A DNA stretch of 22,096 nucleotides from Alphaproteobacteria bacterium (lineage in GTDB: Bacteria > Pseudomonadota > Alphaproteobacteria > Bin95). The notes under the pieces are model-generated. The model did no database searches. It was not told where the DNA came from and saw nothing but the letters and a program-made list of their open reading frames with translations. The stretch lies in the NCBI GenBank assembly GCA_022822125.1, contig JAJECF010000064.1:1-22096 (forward strand), in the 5' to 3' direction. Positions 8,049 to 16,680 of this stretch are shown in pieces. Position 1 is the stretch's first letter. Every line of letters starts with the position of its first letter. The translations under genes were made by a program, and so were the position numbers.

Positions 8049-8936
8049 TTGCCGCCGCGCCACCGCCCGTCCCTCGGCATCCCGCTCATGCTCGTCGCCA
8101 TGGTCGGCATCACGGCGGTGGACGCCATCGCCAAGCATGTGGCGTCGAGCCTGAGCGGCGTGCAGGTGGCCTGGGGCTATTTCACCTTCATCACGGTAAC
8201 GCTCACCGCCGGCTTCCTTATGGCCCGCGTCCCGCCCCGGCGCTGGCTGCGCACCCGCAATCCCGGGCTGCAGGCCTTGCGCGCCTGCTGCCTGGTGGGC
8301 TCGCTCTCCATGCTGTTCGTCGGCCTGCAATATCTGGCGCTGGCCGATGCGACGGTCATCAGCTTCGCCGCGCCGCTCTTCATGACCGCGCTGTCATGGC
8401 CGGTGCTGAAGGAGCGGGTCGGGCCGCATCGCTGGGCGGCGGTGCTGCTCGGCTGGGCCGGCGTGGTGGTCGTCATCCGGCCGGGTCTCGGCATCGTCCA
8501 CTGGGCGGCGGTGCTGCCGCTCATCGGCGCGGTCTTCTTTGCGGGCTTCCAGCTCATCACGCGCATCATCACTGCGCGCGACGACCATCTGGCGACGCTG
8601 TTCTATACCTCGGCGGGCGGGGCGCTGCTGCTGAGCGCCGCCATGCCCTTCGTCTGGCAATGGCCCGCCTGGGAGATGTGGGCCTGGATGGCGGTCTCGG
8701 GCGCGATCGGCGCGGGCGCGCATTTCTTCATGATAAACGCCTTCGCCGTCACGGAGGCCGCGCTGCTCGCGCCCTTCAACTATTCGCGCATGCTGTGGGC
8801 CGTGCTGGTCGGCTGGTTCGCCTTCCGCGACCTGCCGGATGCGGCGACACTGGCCGGCGGCGGGCTGGTTGTCGCCTCGGGCCTCTATGTGCTCTGGCGC
8901 GAGCGGGTCACGCATCGTCGGGCGCGCCCTGGATGA
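8049..8936 (+). CDS. EamA/DMT family transporter
   Basis: About ten hydrophobic segments fill this 295-residue protein, in two homologous halves typical of the drug/metabolite (EamA) superfamily. The first begins GIPLMLVAMVGITAVDAIAKHV, with LGWAGVVVVIRPGL closing half one and ALLAPFNYSRMLWAVLVGWFAFRDLPD in half two. Such proteins export or exchange small metabolites across the inner membrane; the substrate is not predictable. The start is uncertain: TTG at 8049 gives MPPRHRPSLGIPLM..., TTG at 8022 adds nine residues, and the first ATG (8088) would remove the beginning of membrane segment 1. No strong ribosome binding site helps. The gene is divergent from the PrpD-like gene across about 100 bases, so both may share a control region and the exporter may serve the same compound (inference). 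Confidence 0.87.
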   Translation: MPPRHRPSLGIPLMLVAMVGITAVDAIAKHVASSLSGVQVAWGYFTFITVTLTAGFLMARVPPRRWLRTRNPGLQALRACCLVGSLSMLFVGLQYLALADATVISFAAPLFMTALSWPVLKERVGPHRWAAVLLGWAGVVVVIRPGLGIVHWAAVLPLIGAVFFAGFQLITRIITARDDHLATLFYTSAGGALLLSAAMPFVWQWPAWEMWAWMAVSGAIGAGAHFFMINAFAVTEAALLAPFNYSRMLWAVLVGWFAFRDLPDAATLAGGGLVVASGLYVLWRERVTHRRARPG

Positions 8937-9067
8937 CAGGAGATCGAATTATCCCAACGGCGCCGGGTTGAAACTCATGGGCAAATGCCGCCCGCTGGCG
9001 CGGTCGCTACTCAGGATGAGGACGAAGGACCCGGGCTGCGGTAGGGAGGCGCCGCGCCATCGGTTCC

Positions 9068-9118
9068 GATCAACGACCGCTGGTATTATCCCGCGCGCCC
9101 GTCTGCGGGCGGTTGATC
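9068..9118. repeat. Nested inverted repeats before the histidine phosphatase gene
   Basis: GATCAAC at 9068-9074 is exactly complementary to GTTGATC at 9112-9118, and CGC at 9078-9080 pairs with GCG at 9109-9111. A competing inner hairpin CGCCCG-TCTG-CGGGCG lies at 9096-9111. The two structures cannot form together. The element ends 14 bases before the likely start codon, so it may be a leader or attenuator structure or the exporter's terminator, though no T-run follows. Confidence 0.35.
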
Positions 9119-9132
9119 GCGTTCGCCGGGAA

Positions 9133-9786
9133 TTGAGGCCGACTCAATTGGCGCATCTTCTTCTCGCTGCCGCCCTGATAGCGGGCGTCGTTCTTCCGCC
9201 GGCGCCGAGCGCCGCGGACGCGCGGTTCGCCCGTCTGTCCGAGCCCGGAATCGTCGCCGTCATGCGCCACGCCCACGCGCCGGGAACCGGGGACCCCGCA
9301 TCGTTCGCGCTCGACGACTGCGCCACCCAGCGCAATCTCGATGCGCAGGGCAGGGCGCAAGCGCGCGAGACCGGGGCGGCGATCCGCGCCGCCGGCGTGA
9401 CCGTCGACCGAATTCTCACCAGCCAATGGTGCCGTTGCCGCGACACGGCGCGGCTCCTGCACCTCGGCCCGGTTGAGGACCTGCCCGCGCTCAACTCGTT
9501 CTTCCGGGATCGAAGCCGGGCCGATGCGCAGACGGGCGAACTTCGAAAATTCCTGCTCGGCCTGCCTCCCGAAGAGACCGTTGTCCTGGTGACCCACTAT
9601 GTGAACATTGCAGCCTTGACGGGCCGGGGCGTTGCCTCCGGCGAAATCCTTCTGCTCGAAATCGGGCGCGACGGCGCGGTCTCCGTGGTCGGCGGGGTCC
9701 TTATCGACCCCGAGCGCCGAAACCGCCGTCCGAGCCGAGGCGACGGATCGCGCGCTAGCCCGCCAGGCCGTCCATCCACGCCTTGA
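9133..9786 (+). CDS. Secreted histidine phosphatase family protein
   Basis: The protein has 217 residues from the TTG at 9133. A signal peptide occupies about residues 1-30 (AHLLLAAALIAGVV then APSAADA). The RHG-type catalytic motif reads VMRHAHAPG, with His46 the predicted phospho-acceptor; RCRDTARLL and the late VTHYVNIAALTG supply the other conserved Arg and His. The family covers phosphoglycerate mutase-like phosphatases; a periplasmic or exported phosphatase on small phosphoesters is likely. The start is uncertain: there is no ATG or GTG close to the signal peptide, an ATG at 8977 would bury it behind 52 extra residues, and TTG at 9148 is an alternative. The last 32 bases overlap the 3' end of the convergent nudC gene. 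The 196 bases before it hold only the inverted repeats at 9068-9118. Confidence 0.75.
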   Translation: MRPTQLAHLLLAAALIAGVVLPPAPSAADARFARLSEPGIVAVMRHAHAPGTGDPASFALDDCATQRNLDAQGRAQARETGAAIRAAGVTVDRILTSQWCRCRDTARLLHLGPVEDLPALNSFFRDRSRADAQTGELRKFLLGLPPEETVVLVTHYVNIAALTGRGVASGEILLLEIGRDGAVSVVGGVLIDPERRNRRPSRGDGSRASPPGRPSTP

Positions 9787-10663
9787 CCAGCCGCCAGGCA
9801 ATGCTGTCGCGGCGCGGCAACTCCATGTCGAATTCCTCGATCCGGTCCATCTGCTCGCGCGTCATCCAGCGGGCGTCCTCAAGCTCCTTCGGGTCGATGT
9901 TGAGCTCCATCGCTTCCGCCTCGGCATGGAAGCCGAGCATGAGCGACGACGGGAAGGGCCAGGGCTGGGAGGCCATGTAGCGCACCTCGCCGACGCGCAC
10001 GCCTGCTTCCTCGAACACCTCGCGCGCCACTGCCTCCTCCAGGCTCTCGCCCGGTTCGACGAATCCTGCAAGCGTGGAATAGATGCGCCGCGGGAACTGG
10101 TGCGTGCGCCCGAGCAGGCAGTTGTCGCCCTTGTGGACCAGCATGATGACCGCGGGATCGGTGCGCGGGAAATGCTGCGCGCCGCAATTCGTGCAATTGC
10201 GCTGGTAGCCGCCGTGGCTCGCCTCCGTCGGCGCGCCGCAGACGCCGCAGAAGCCGTGGCGCTGGTGCCAGGTCATCATGCCCCGCGCATGGGCGAGGAT
10301 GGCGCCCTCGTCCGCCGGAATGATCGGGCCGATCTGCCGCAAATCCTCGAACGCGCCATCGGCGTCGATGCGCGGATGGCCGTAGGGGTCGTCGAGATGG
10401 GAGAGGTCGAGGCCGAGATAGAGCGTGTCGCCTTCAAGGCCGAGGATCACCTCATGCTGGGCGGCGTCGAGCAGATCGCCCGCTTCCTCGACCGTCAGGA
10501 TGAGCGCCCGGTCTTCCTCCGTGCGCACCAGCGAGCGCGAGCGCCATACCGGCACCAGCCGCGTGTCTTTCGCCCGCCGGCGCGCGGCGACCCAGGCCGC
10601 GTCCTCGCGCAGATGCGAGATGCGGTCGAGCGGCGCGCCCGTGTACCAGAGGTTCTTCAGCAT
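9755..10663 (-). CDS. nudC: NADH pyrophosphatase NudC
   Basis: This 302-residue Nudix hydrolase splits NADH into NMNH and AMP, and in some bacteria removes NAD caps from RNA. Domains in order: an N-terminal NUDIX-like domain (about 1-130), a four-cysteine zinc ribbon (CGVCG ... CTNCG), and the catalytic Nudix domain with the box GFVEPGESLEEAVAREVFEEAGV, written here in parts as GFVEPGE, then REVFEEAGV. The diagnostic NudC motif SQPWPFPSSLMLGF follows directly and separates it from other Nudix enzymes. I chose the ATG at 10663 (MLKNLWYTG); another ATG six codons upstream at 10681 is equally possible since neither has a clear ribosome binding site. It is divergent from the ATP-grasp gene and overlaps the histidine phosphatase gene at its 3' end. 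Confidence 0.92.
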   Translation of the reverse strand: MLKNLWYTGAPLDRISHLREDAAWVAARRRAKDTRLVPVWRSRSLVRTEEDRALILTVEEAGDLLDAAQHEVILGLEGDTLYLGLDLSHLDDPYGHPRIDADGAFEDLRQIGPIIPADEGAILAHARGMMTWHQRHGFCGVCGAPTEASHGGYQRNCTNCGAQHFPRTDPAVIMLVHKGDNCLLGRTHQFPRRIYSTLAGFVEPGESLEEAVAREVFEEAGVRVGEVRYMASQPWPFPSSLMLGFHAEAEAMELNIDPKELEDARWMTREQMDRIEEFDMELPRRDSIAWRLVKAWMDGLAG

Positions 10664-10780
10664 GGGAGCCAAAGGAAGCATGGGAGCCGGCCGGGCGCAA
10701 CATGGCTCCGTACGACCGCTACCGCCCCCGGCCGCGGGCGGATACCATAGGCTTCTTTGTTCGGACCCGTGGAGCGAGCG

Positions 10781-12985
10781 GTGCTGCAGCCGACGAGACG
10801 GCGGGCGTTGGAACGGGAACCCTGGCTGGCGGGCTACCGGCCGCCGGCGGGCGGTTTCGACGAGCTGCTCGACGAAGAAGGCCGGGTCAGACCGGTCTGG
10901 CGGCAGTTTGCCGAGGGGTTCGCCTGGCTCTCCGAAGCGGACCTCAAGCAGCGCATGGCGCGCGGAGAGCAATATCTCCACGACGCCGGCGTGTTCTTCC
11001 GCCGGCACGGCGCCGAGGGCGGCGGCGGGCGGACATGGCCGTTCAGCCCGGTGCCGCTCATCCTGCATGAGCGGGACTGGCGAGGCCTCGCCGACGGGCT
11101 TGTGCGGCGCGCGGAACTGCTCGAGGCGGTCGCCGCCGACCTCTATGGCGAGAACCGGCTGGTGGCGGAGGGCCTGCTGCCGGCGGGGCCGGTGGCGGCC
11201 CATCCCGCCTGGCTCCGCCCGCTGGTCGGCGTCCGGCCGGCTTCCGGCCACTGGCTGCATTTCCTTGCCTTCGACGTTGCCCGCGGGCCGGACGGGCGGT
11301 GGCGGGTGCTGCGTGACCGCACCGACGCGCCCGCCGGTGCCGGCACCGCGCTGGAAACGCGGCTGGCGACGCAGCGCGTGTTCCAGGAGCTGTTCCGGGA
11401 CTCGCATGTGCATCGCCTGGCGGGCTTCTTCCGGGCGTTTCGCGATGCGCTGGGCGCGCTCGACCGGGTCGGCGGCGGACGGATCGGCATGCTGACCGCC
11501 GGCCCCGGCGGGGCGGACTATTTCGAGCATGCCTATCTGGCGCGCTATCTGGGCTTCATGCTGTTCGAGGGCGAGGACATCGCCATCGAGAACGGCGCCG
11601 CGACGATCCGGACCGTCGCCGGCCCGCGCCCGCTCGGCGTCGTCTGGCGCCGCCTCGGGGCGGGCATGGCGGACCCGCTGGAGCTCGACGAGAGCTCCGG
11701 CGCCGGCGTGCCGGGCCTCGTCTCGGCGATTCGCGAGGGCGCGCTCGCGACCGTCAATGCGCTCGGCGCCGGCGTGCTCGAAGACCCGGCGCTGGCGCCC
11801 TTCCTGCCGGGGGTCGCAGCGTTCCGGGGCGGGCCGCCCGCGGGCGCGCCGGAGGGCTGGTGGGCGACGGAGGCCAGCGCCGCGCCCTTCTCGACGGCGC
11901 CGGTCTGGACGGCCGGCGCGCTCCGGCCGCAGCCGGTGACGCTTCGCCTGTTCCTCGCGCGCACGGCCGAAGGCTGGCGGGTCATGCCCGGCGGCTATGC
12001 CCGGCTCGGCGACGGCGTTCCGGCGCGGGACCGGGGCTCGGTCGCCGACATCTGGGTCGTGAGCGACGCGCCGGTGCCGGTCGATACGATGGCCGCGCGG
12101 CCCTCCGACGCCTATGTCCGGCCGCTGGCGGGCACGCTGCCGAGCCGGGCGGCTGACAACCTCTTCTGGCTCGGCCGCTATGTCGAGCGGGCGGAGGCGG
12201 CGATCCGGCTGCTGCGCGCGCTTCACCTGCGCATGGCGGAAACCGGCGCGCGCGACAATCCGCTGCTGGCGAGCCTTCGGAACTATCTCCGCGACCTGCC
12301 GCTCGACGCGGATGAAAATGTGCCGCAAGGGCTGCTGCGGACGCTTGATTCCGCGCTCGTTTGCGCGAGCCGCGTGCATGACCGCTTCTCCATCGACGGC
12401 TGGACGGCGCTGCGCAAGCTGACCGAGGCCGCCGAGGCGTTGGCGCGGACCGCGCGGGCGGGCGACGACACGGCGCGCATCATGACCGGCCTGCTGCACC
12501 GCCTTGCGGGCCTCTCCGGCCTCGTCCACGAGAACATGTACCGCTTCACCGGCTGGCGCTTCCTGACCCTGGGGCGGGAGCTGGAGCGGGCATCGGGCAC
12601 GGCCTCGGCGCTGGCCCATTTCGCCGACCCGGATGCGCCGGAAGGCGCGCTCGATCTCGCCATGGAAATCGGCGACTGCGCCATGACCTATCAGCGCCGC
12701 TACTCGCTCGGCACGCAGCGCAACATGGTGGTGGACCTCATGGTGTTCGACAGCATGAATCCCCGCTCGATCCTGTTCCTGCTGGAGCGGATGCGCAGCC
12801 TGATCGCGCTGTTGCCCGGCGCGGAGACGCATGGGGTGATGTCGCCGCTCGCCCGCACCGCGCTCAGCGCCCATGCCGCCATCGCGGTCGAGACGCCGGA
12901 AACGGTGGACAGCGCGGCGCTCACGGCGCTTGAAGAACGGCTCGATGAGCTCTCCGACCTCGTCTCCGGGGCCTATCTCACCTGA
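10781..12985 (+). CDS. Fused circularly permuted type 2 ATP-grasp / alpha-E domain protein
   Basis: This 734-residue protein joins two families normally encoded as neighbours. Residues 1 to about 450 match the circularly permuted type 2 ATP-grasp family (FDELLDEEGRVRPVWRQF, WPFSPVPLILHERDW, DLYGENRLV, YFEHAYLARYLG, DPLELDESSGAGVPGLVSAI, QPVTLRLFLA, WRVMPGGYARLG). From about residue 454 (SRAADNLFWLGRYVERAE) the helical alpha-E domain (DUF403) follows to the end, including MTYQRRY and VFDSMNPRSILFLL. ATP-grasp enzymes join a carboxylate to an amine or thiol, so a peptide or amide ligase is suspected. The GTG at 10781 has GGAG six bases upstream; in-frame TTG 10757 and GTG 10769 are alternatives. 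Where I expect an acidic RR(L/V)DD segment before CDPLEL, this protein has RRLGAGMADPLEL. The transglutaminase gene starts 14 bases downstream. Confidence 0.88.
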   Translation: MLQPTRRRALEREPWLAGYRPPAGGFDELLDEEGRVRPVWRQFAEGFAWLSEADLKQRMARGEQYLHDAGVFFRRHGAEGGGGRTWPFSPVPLILHERDWRGLADGLVRRAELLEAVAADLYGENRLVAEGLLPAGPVAAHPAWLRPLVGVRPASGHWLHFLAFDVARGPDGRWRVLRDRTDAPAGAGTALETRLATQRVFQELFRDSHVHRLAGFFRAFRDALGALDRVGGGRIGMLTAGPGGADYFEHAYLARYLGFMLFEGEDIAIENGAATIRTVAGPRPLGVVWRRLGAGMADPLELDESSGAGVPGLVSAIREGALATVNALGAGVLEDPALAPFLPGVAAFRGGPPAGAPEGWWATEASAAPFSTAPVWTAGALRPQPVTLRLFLARTAEGWRVMPGGYARLGDGVPARDRGSVADIWVVSDAPVPVDTMAARPSDAYVRPLAGTLPSRAADNLFWLGRYVERAEAAIRLLRALHLRMAETGARDNPLLASLRNYLRDLPLDADENVPQGLLRTLDSALVCASRVHDRFSIDGWTALRKLTEAAEALARTARAGDDTARIMTGLLHRLAGLSGLVHENMYRFTGWRFLTLGRELERASGTASALAHFADPDAPEGALDLAMEIGDCAMTYQRRYSLGTQRNMVVDLMVFDSMNPRSILFLLERMRSLIALLPGAETHGVMSPLARTALSAHAAIAVETPETVDSAALTALEERLDELSDLVSGAYLT

Positions 12986-12999
12986 GCGGGAAGACGGCG

Positions 13000-13890
13000 G
13001 TGCTTTACGATATCGCGCTCAGGGTCCGCCAGCATTACGACGCCCCGGTGGCCGCGAGCCGCCAGACGCTCCGCCTGCTGCCGCCGACCCTGGCGGGCGA
13101 GCAGCATGTCGTGGCGGCCGCCGTCACGGTCTCGCCGCCGCCCGCCGAACGCCGCGACCGGCGGGATTTCTTCGGCAATCCGGCAATCGACCTGGCCTTC
13201 GGCGGCGCGCATGAGGAGGTCATCTATTCCCTGGCGGCCCGCGTCGGACGGGAGGTGGACCCCAGGTTTCCGCCCGACACGCCGCTGCCCGCCGCGCTGG
13301 CGGAGGACATCGCCGCCCTCCGCTCGCTGGCGCCGGAAGCGCCGCACCACTTCCTCGCCGCTTCGCCGCGCCTGCCGGAGGAGCCGGAATTCGCCGACTA
13401 TGCGCGCGCAGCCCTGCCGGCGGACGCGGGCGCGGCGGAGGCGGTGGAAGCGGTCGGGCTCGCGCTGCATCGGGACATGGCGTTCGACGCGGACGCGACC
13501 GAGGTGGACACGCCCGCGCTCGAGGCCTTCCGCCGCCGCCGCGGCGTCTGCCAGGACTTCACCCATGCCATGATCGCATGCCTGCGCGCGCTCGGCATTC
13601 CGGCGGGCTATGTCAGCGGCTTCCTGCGCACGACCCCGCCGCCCGGCCGCCCGCGCCTGCAAGGGGCGGACGCCATGCATGCCTGGGCGCGCGCTTGGTG
13701 CGGGCGGAAGGCCGGCTGGGTGGAATACGACCCGACCAATGCCTGCCTCGCCGGCGACGGCCACGTCGTTGTTGCGCGCGGCCGCGACTATTCGGATGTC
13801 GCGCCGGTCAAGGGCGTGCTGCGCAGCGCCGGCAGCCAGACCAGCCGCCACGAGGTCACCATGACCCCGGTGGGGGAGGGGGTGTCTTGA
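13000..13890 (+). CDS. Transglutaminase-like family protein
   Basis: This 296-residue protein has the bacterial transglutaminase-like arrangement: an N-terminal beta domain (MLYDIALRVRQHYDAPVAAS..., about 1-110) and a C-terminal papain-like domain with the triad Cys184 (RRGVCQDFTH), His227 (MHAWARAW) and Asp244 (VEYDPTNA). No signal peptide is seen, so it is probably cytoplasmic. Homologues act as proteases or amide-bond enzymes; the function of this cassette is unresolved. It starts with GTG at 13000, 14 bases after the ATP-grasp/alpha-E stop, with only a weak GGGAAG upstream, and is surely co-transcribed with it. The proteasome-like Anbu peptidase often found with this gene set does not follow; the next gene lies on the other strand. 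Confidence 0.9.
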   Translation: MLYDIALRVRQHYDAPVAASRQTLRLLPPTLAGEQHVVAAAVTVSPPPAERRDRRDFFGNPAIDLAFGGAHEEVIYSLAARVGREVDPRFPPDTPLPAALAEDIAALRSLAPEAPHHFLAASPRLPEEPEFADYARAALPADAGAAEAVEAVGLALHRDMAFDADATEVDTPALEAFRRRRGVCQDFTHAMIACLRALGIPAGYVSGFLRTTPPPGRPRLQGADAMHAWARAWCGRKAGWVEYDPTNACLAGDGHVVVARGRDYSDVAPVKGVLRSAGSQTSRHEVTMTPVGEGVS

Positions 13891-13944
13891 ATGCCTGCGT
13901 CAGATGTGCTGCTGGCGTGAAACTTCAAGGAGACGACCCGGCCG

Positions 13945-14685
13945 TCACCCCGCCTCCCGCGCTCCCGCAACAAGCTCGGCCAGGGCCTCTTGCGAGGCGG
14001 CGCCCGGAACGATGGCGTTCTTTACCAGGAAGGCGGGGGTGCCGCGGATGCCGAGCGCCTCGGCCAGGGCGTGGTTGCGCTCGATGATGGCCGTGACGGC
14101 CTCGCTCTCCATGTCGGCGCGCAATTGCGCGATGTCGAGGCCGAGTTCGGCGGCGGCGTCCATGATCCGGCTCTCATCGAGCCTGCCCGGCGCGGACATG
14201 AGGGCGGTGTGAAATTCGGCCCACTTCCCCTGCCGGTCCGCAGCGAGCGAGGCGCGGGCGGCGATCGTGGACACCTCGCCCAGGATGGGGAACTCCTTGA
14301 AAACGATACGCAACCGGCTGTCGGCCGCCGCCAGCCCCATCACGGCGCCGAGCACGCGCTTGCAGTAGCCGCACTGATAGTCGAAGAACTCCACCAGCAC
14401 CGCGTCGGCGTCTTCCGGGCCGATTGCGGGATCGCCCTTGGCGCGCGCAATCGTCTCCCAATTGTCGCCGATGCGCGCGACCTGCTGCCGTTGCCGGAAT
14501 GCCTCCTGCTCGTCCCACCAGGCCTTCACCGCCTGGAGCACGATTTCGGGATTCTTCTGGCGGAGATAGTCGATGATCGCGGCCACCTCCTGCTCCTCGC
14601 TCGCCCGCGCTTCCCGGGCGGTCCAGGGCAGGCAGGCGAGAACGGCGAGGAGGCAGGCGAGAACGGCGCGGGAGAGCAGGGTCAT
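13945..14685 (-). CDS. DsbA-family thiol:disulfide oxidoreductase
   Basis: This 246-residue protein is exported by an N-terminal signal peptide (about residues 1-29, LLSRAVLACLLAVLACLPW then ARA). After a helical region (about 30-90) comes a thioredoxin fold with the active site C105-G-Y-C108 in FFDYQCGYCKR and the cis-proline loop GTPAF at about Pro217. This layout is that of the alphaproteobacterial DsbA/ScsC-like group (Com1-type), periplasmic proteins that form or isomerise disulfides. The ATG at 14685 has AAAAGGG a little over ten bases upstream. It lies 75 bases after the AmpG-like gene on the same strand and probably belongs to that operon. The 54 bases between it and the transglutaminase stop hold no clear terminator. 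Confidence 0.9.
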   Translation of the reverse strand: MTLLSRAVLACLLAVLACLPWTAREARASEEQEVAAIIDYLRQKNPEIVLQAVKAWWDEQEAFRQRQQVARIGDNWETIARAKGDPAIGPEDADAVLVEFFDYQCGYCKRVLGAVMGLAAADSRLRIVFKEFPILGEVSTIAARASLAADRQGKWAEFHTALMSAPGRLDESRIMDAAAELGLDIAQLRADMESEAVTAIIERNHALAEALGIRGTPAFLVKNAIVPGAASQEALAELVAGAREAG

Positions 14686-14760
14686 GGCGGCCGAATCCCT
14701 TTTGCGATGAGGAGGCTCTTATGGCCCCGGACGCTGCGTTCGGCAAGCGCCCCGGCCCGG

Positions 14761-16167
14761 TCAGGGGGCGGAGTCCGCTTCCTTGCCGAAGAGACGCACC
14801 CGGGCGCCGGCGAGGAGGTCGGCCAGCCGGCGGCGGATCGCCCAGAGGCAGACGAGCGAGGGAAGGACCATGAGCGTGGTGATGACGAAGAAAGTCCCCC
14901 AGTCGCCTTCCAGCCAGTCCACCAGCTCGCCGGAGGACGCGGCGAAGAGCGTCCGCCCGGCCGTGCCGATGGAAGCGAGCAGCGCATATTGGGTCGCGGT
15001 GTAGGTGCGGTCCACCAGCATCGAGATGAAGGCGACGAAGGTGACGGTGGCGAAGGCGCTGGTAAGGTCGTCCATGACCACGGCGGTGGCGAACAGCAGC
15101 TCCGACTTGCCCGACCAGGCCATCAGCGCGAACAGGAGATTGGTCGCCGCCATGGCGATGCCGGAGACGAACATCGCCTTGATGAGCCCGATGCGGATGG
15201 CGAACAGGCCGCCCAACACGGTGAACGCCACGGTGGTAAGCCAGCCGAGGCCCTTGGAATAGACGGCGATATCCGACTTGGAGAAGCCCACCTCCTTGTA
15301 GAAGATGAGCGACATGCGGCCCATGAAGGCCTCGCCGATCTTGAAGAGGAAGATGAAGCCGAGCACGGCGGCGGCGATGGCGACGCCGTTCTGCCGGAAG
15401 AAGCTCATCAGCGGCCCGACCAGGGTTCCCGCAAGCCAGGCGGAGATGCGCCCCGCCGCGCCGGGAACGCCGAGGCGCGAGGCCAGCGCCCGCTCGTCCC
15501 GCTCCTGGGCGGCGATGCGGGCAGCGGCCGAGGGTTCCGGCACGAAGGCGAGGCCCAGATTGCAGAGCACGACCGGGATGCCGAGGACGAGGAAGGTCGC
15601 CTGCCAGTAATGCTCGACGCCCGCCTGCTCGAAATACTGGGCGGCCTCCAGCGCGACGACGCCGCCTAGCTTGTAGCCCGTCCACCAGCCGACCACGGCG
15701 ACGGCCGCGCCTGCGGCCATGGACCCGCCTTCGTCCCTGCCGATCTGCTCGATCCGGAGCGCATCGACGGCGATGTCCTGGGTGGCGGACGCGACGGCGA
15801 TGGCAAGCCCGATGGCGACCACTAGGCCGAGATCGGCCGACGGCTCGACCGTGCTCCAGAGCGCCAGGCAGACGAGGATGACCGCCTGGAGCGCCATGAT
15901 CCAGGAGCGGCGCTGGCCGATCCGGTCCGCGATCCAGGGCAGGCGGATGCGGTCGATCAGCGGCGCCCAGAGGAAGTTGAAGGCATAGACGCCGAAGATG
16001 AGCCCCGCCCAGCCGATGGCGCTGCGGCTTAGCCCGTCCTCCTTCAGCCAGAGATTGAGGCTGCTGCCGATCAGCACCCAGGGGAAGCCGCTGACGATAC
16101 CGAGCAGCAGGATGCGCGCCATGCGCCGCTCGAAATAGGTCGCAAGCGTTCCCCGAGGCTCGGTCAC
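14761..16167 (-). CDS. AmpG-family MFS permease (muropeptide transporter-like)
   Basis: This 468-residue integral membrane protein has about 12-14 hydrophobic segments and the AmpG style of major facilitator. The N-terminal part has ILLLGIVSGFPWVLIGSSLNLWLKEDGLS and FLWAPLIDRIRLPWIADRIG, followed by QRRSWI, and then VASATQDIAVDALRIE. AmpG brings anhydro-muropeptides from the periplasm into the cytoplasm for wall recycling and beta-lactamase signalling. Paralogues with other cargo exist in alphaproteobacteria, so I give no symbol. The start is a GTG at 16167 with GAGGGGG upstream, 33 bases after the RidA stop. Confidence 0.88.
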   Translation of the reverse strand: MTEPRGTLATYFERRMARILLLGIVSGFPWVLIGSSLNLWLKEDGLSRSAIGWAGLIFGVYAFNFLWAPLIDRIRLPWIADRIGQRRSWIMALQAVILVCLALWSTVEPSADLGLVVAIGLAIAVASATQDIAVDALRIEQIGRDEGGSMAAGAAVAVVGWWTGYKLGGVVALEAAQYFEQAGVEHYWQATFLVLGIPVVLCNLGLAFVPEPSAAARIAAQERDERALASRLGVPGAAGRISAWLAGTLVGPLMSFFRQNGVAIAAAVLGFIFLFKIGEAFMGRMSLIFYKEVGFSKSDIAVYSKGLGWLTTVAFTVLGGLFAIRIGLIKAMFVSGIAMAATNLLFALMAWSGKSELLFATAVVMDDLTSAFATVTFVAFISMLVDRTYTATQYALLASIGTAGRTLFAASSGELVDWLEGDWGTFFVITTLMVLPSLVCLWAIRRRLADLLAGARVRLFGKEADSAP

Positions 16168-16200
16168 GCCGCCCCCTCACCGTCCCCGGCGCGGCGCCGG

Positions 16201-16587
16201 CTAGTTGTCGATCACGGCGATGGCGGCGATCTCGACCAGGAATTCGGGCCTGACGAGGCCGGCCTGAACGCAGGCGCGCGCCGGCGGGTTCTCGGGAAAA
16301 TAGGTGGCATAGACCTCGTTCATCGCTGCGTAGTCGGCGAGGTCCTTGAGGTAGATCGTGTTGTACACGATGTCCTGCAGGGAGCCGCCGGCTTCCTCGA
16401 GGATCTCCCTGATGTTCTCCATCACCTGCCGGGTCTGCGCGCCGGCGTCTCCCTCGCCGATCAGGGTCCCGGACGCATCGAGCGCCAGCATGCCGGCCGT
16501 GCAGACGAAGCCGCCGGAGCGGAAACCCGGCGAATAAGGGGCCAGCGGCGGCGGCGAGCCCTTGGGCAATATCGGTTGACCGGCCAT
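16201..16587 (-). CDS. RidA family protein (YjgF/YER057c/UK114)
   Basis: This 128-residue protein belongs to the RidA superfamily of small trimeric enamine/imine deaminases that clear reactive 2-aminoacrylate or carry out related hydrolyses. Conserved stretches are APYSPGFRSGGFVCTAGMLA, QTRQVMENIREILEEAGGS, and the C-terminal PPARACVQAGL with the substrate-binding Arg, followed by LVEIAAIAVI. The Arg and the later Glu suggest an active deaminase and not only a binding relative. The ATG at 16587 has GGGGAGGAG at good spacing; an upstream ATG at 16668 would extend it with a basic, unrelated stretch. It is the first gene of the ridA-ampG-dsbA group and is divergent from the lyase/oxygenase operon, with 144 bases between start codons. 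Confidence 0.92.
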   Translation of the reverse strand: MAGQPILPKGSPPPLAPYSPGFRSGGFVCTAGMLALDASGTLIGEGDAGAQTRQVMENIREILEEAGGSLQDIVYNTIYLKDLADYAAMNEVYATYFPENPPARACVQAGLVRPEFLVEIAAIAVIDN

Positions 16588-16680
16588 GACGCGGCTCCTC
16601 CCCTTCGGTTGCAGTGTCCGCTCGGCGCGCTCTCCTGCGCCGCGGCGCGGCCAGTCTATCAGGCGCACGGTCAGCGCGCA

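Noticed and set aside
6110..8971. A 953-codon open frame on the plus strand
   Set aside because: It lies antisense to the PrpD-like and penicillin acylase genes and runs into the exporter in a wrong frame. Its translation is Arg/Ala/Gly-rich with no domain. Very high third-position GC keeps such frames open.
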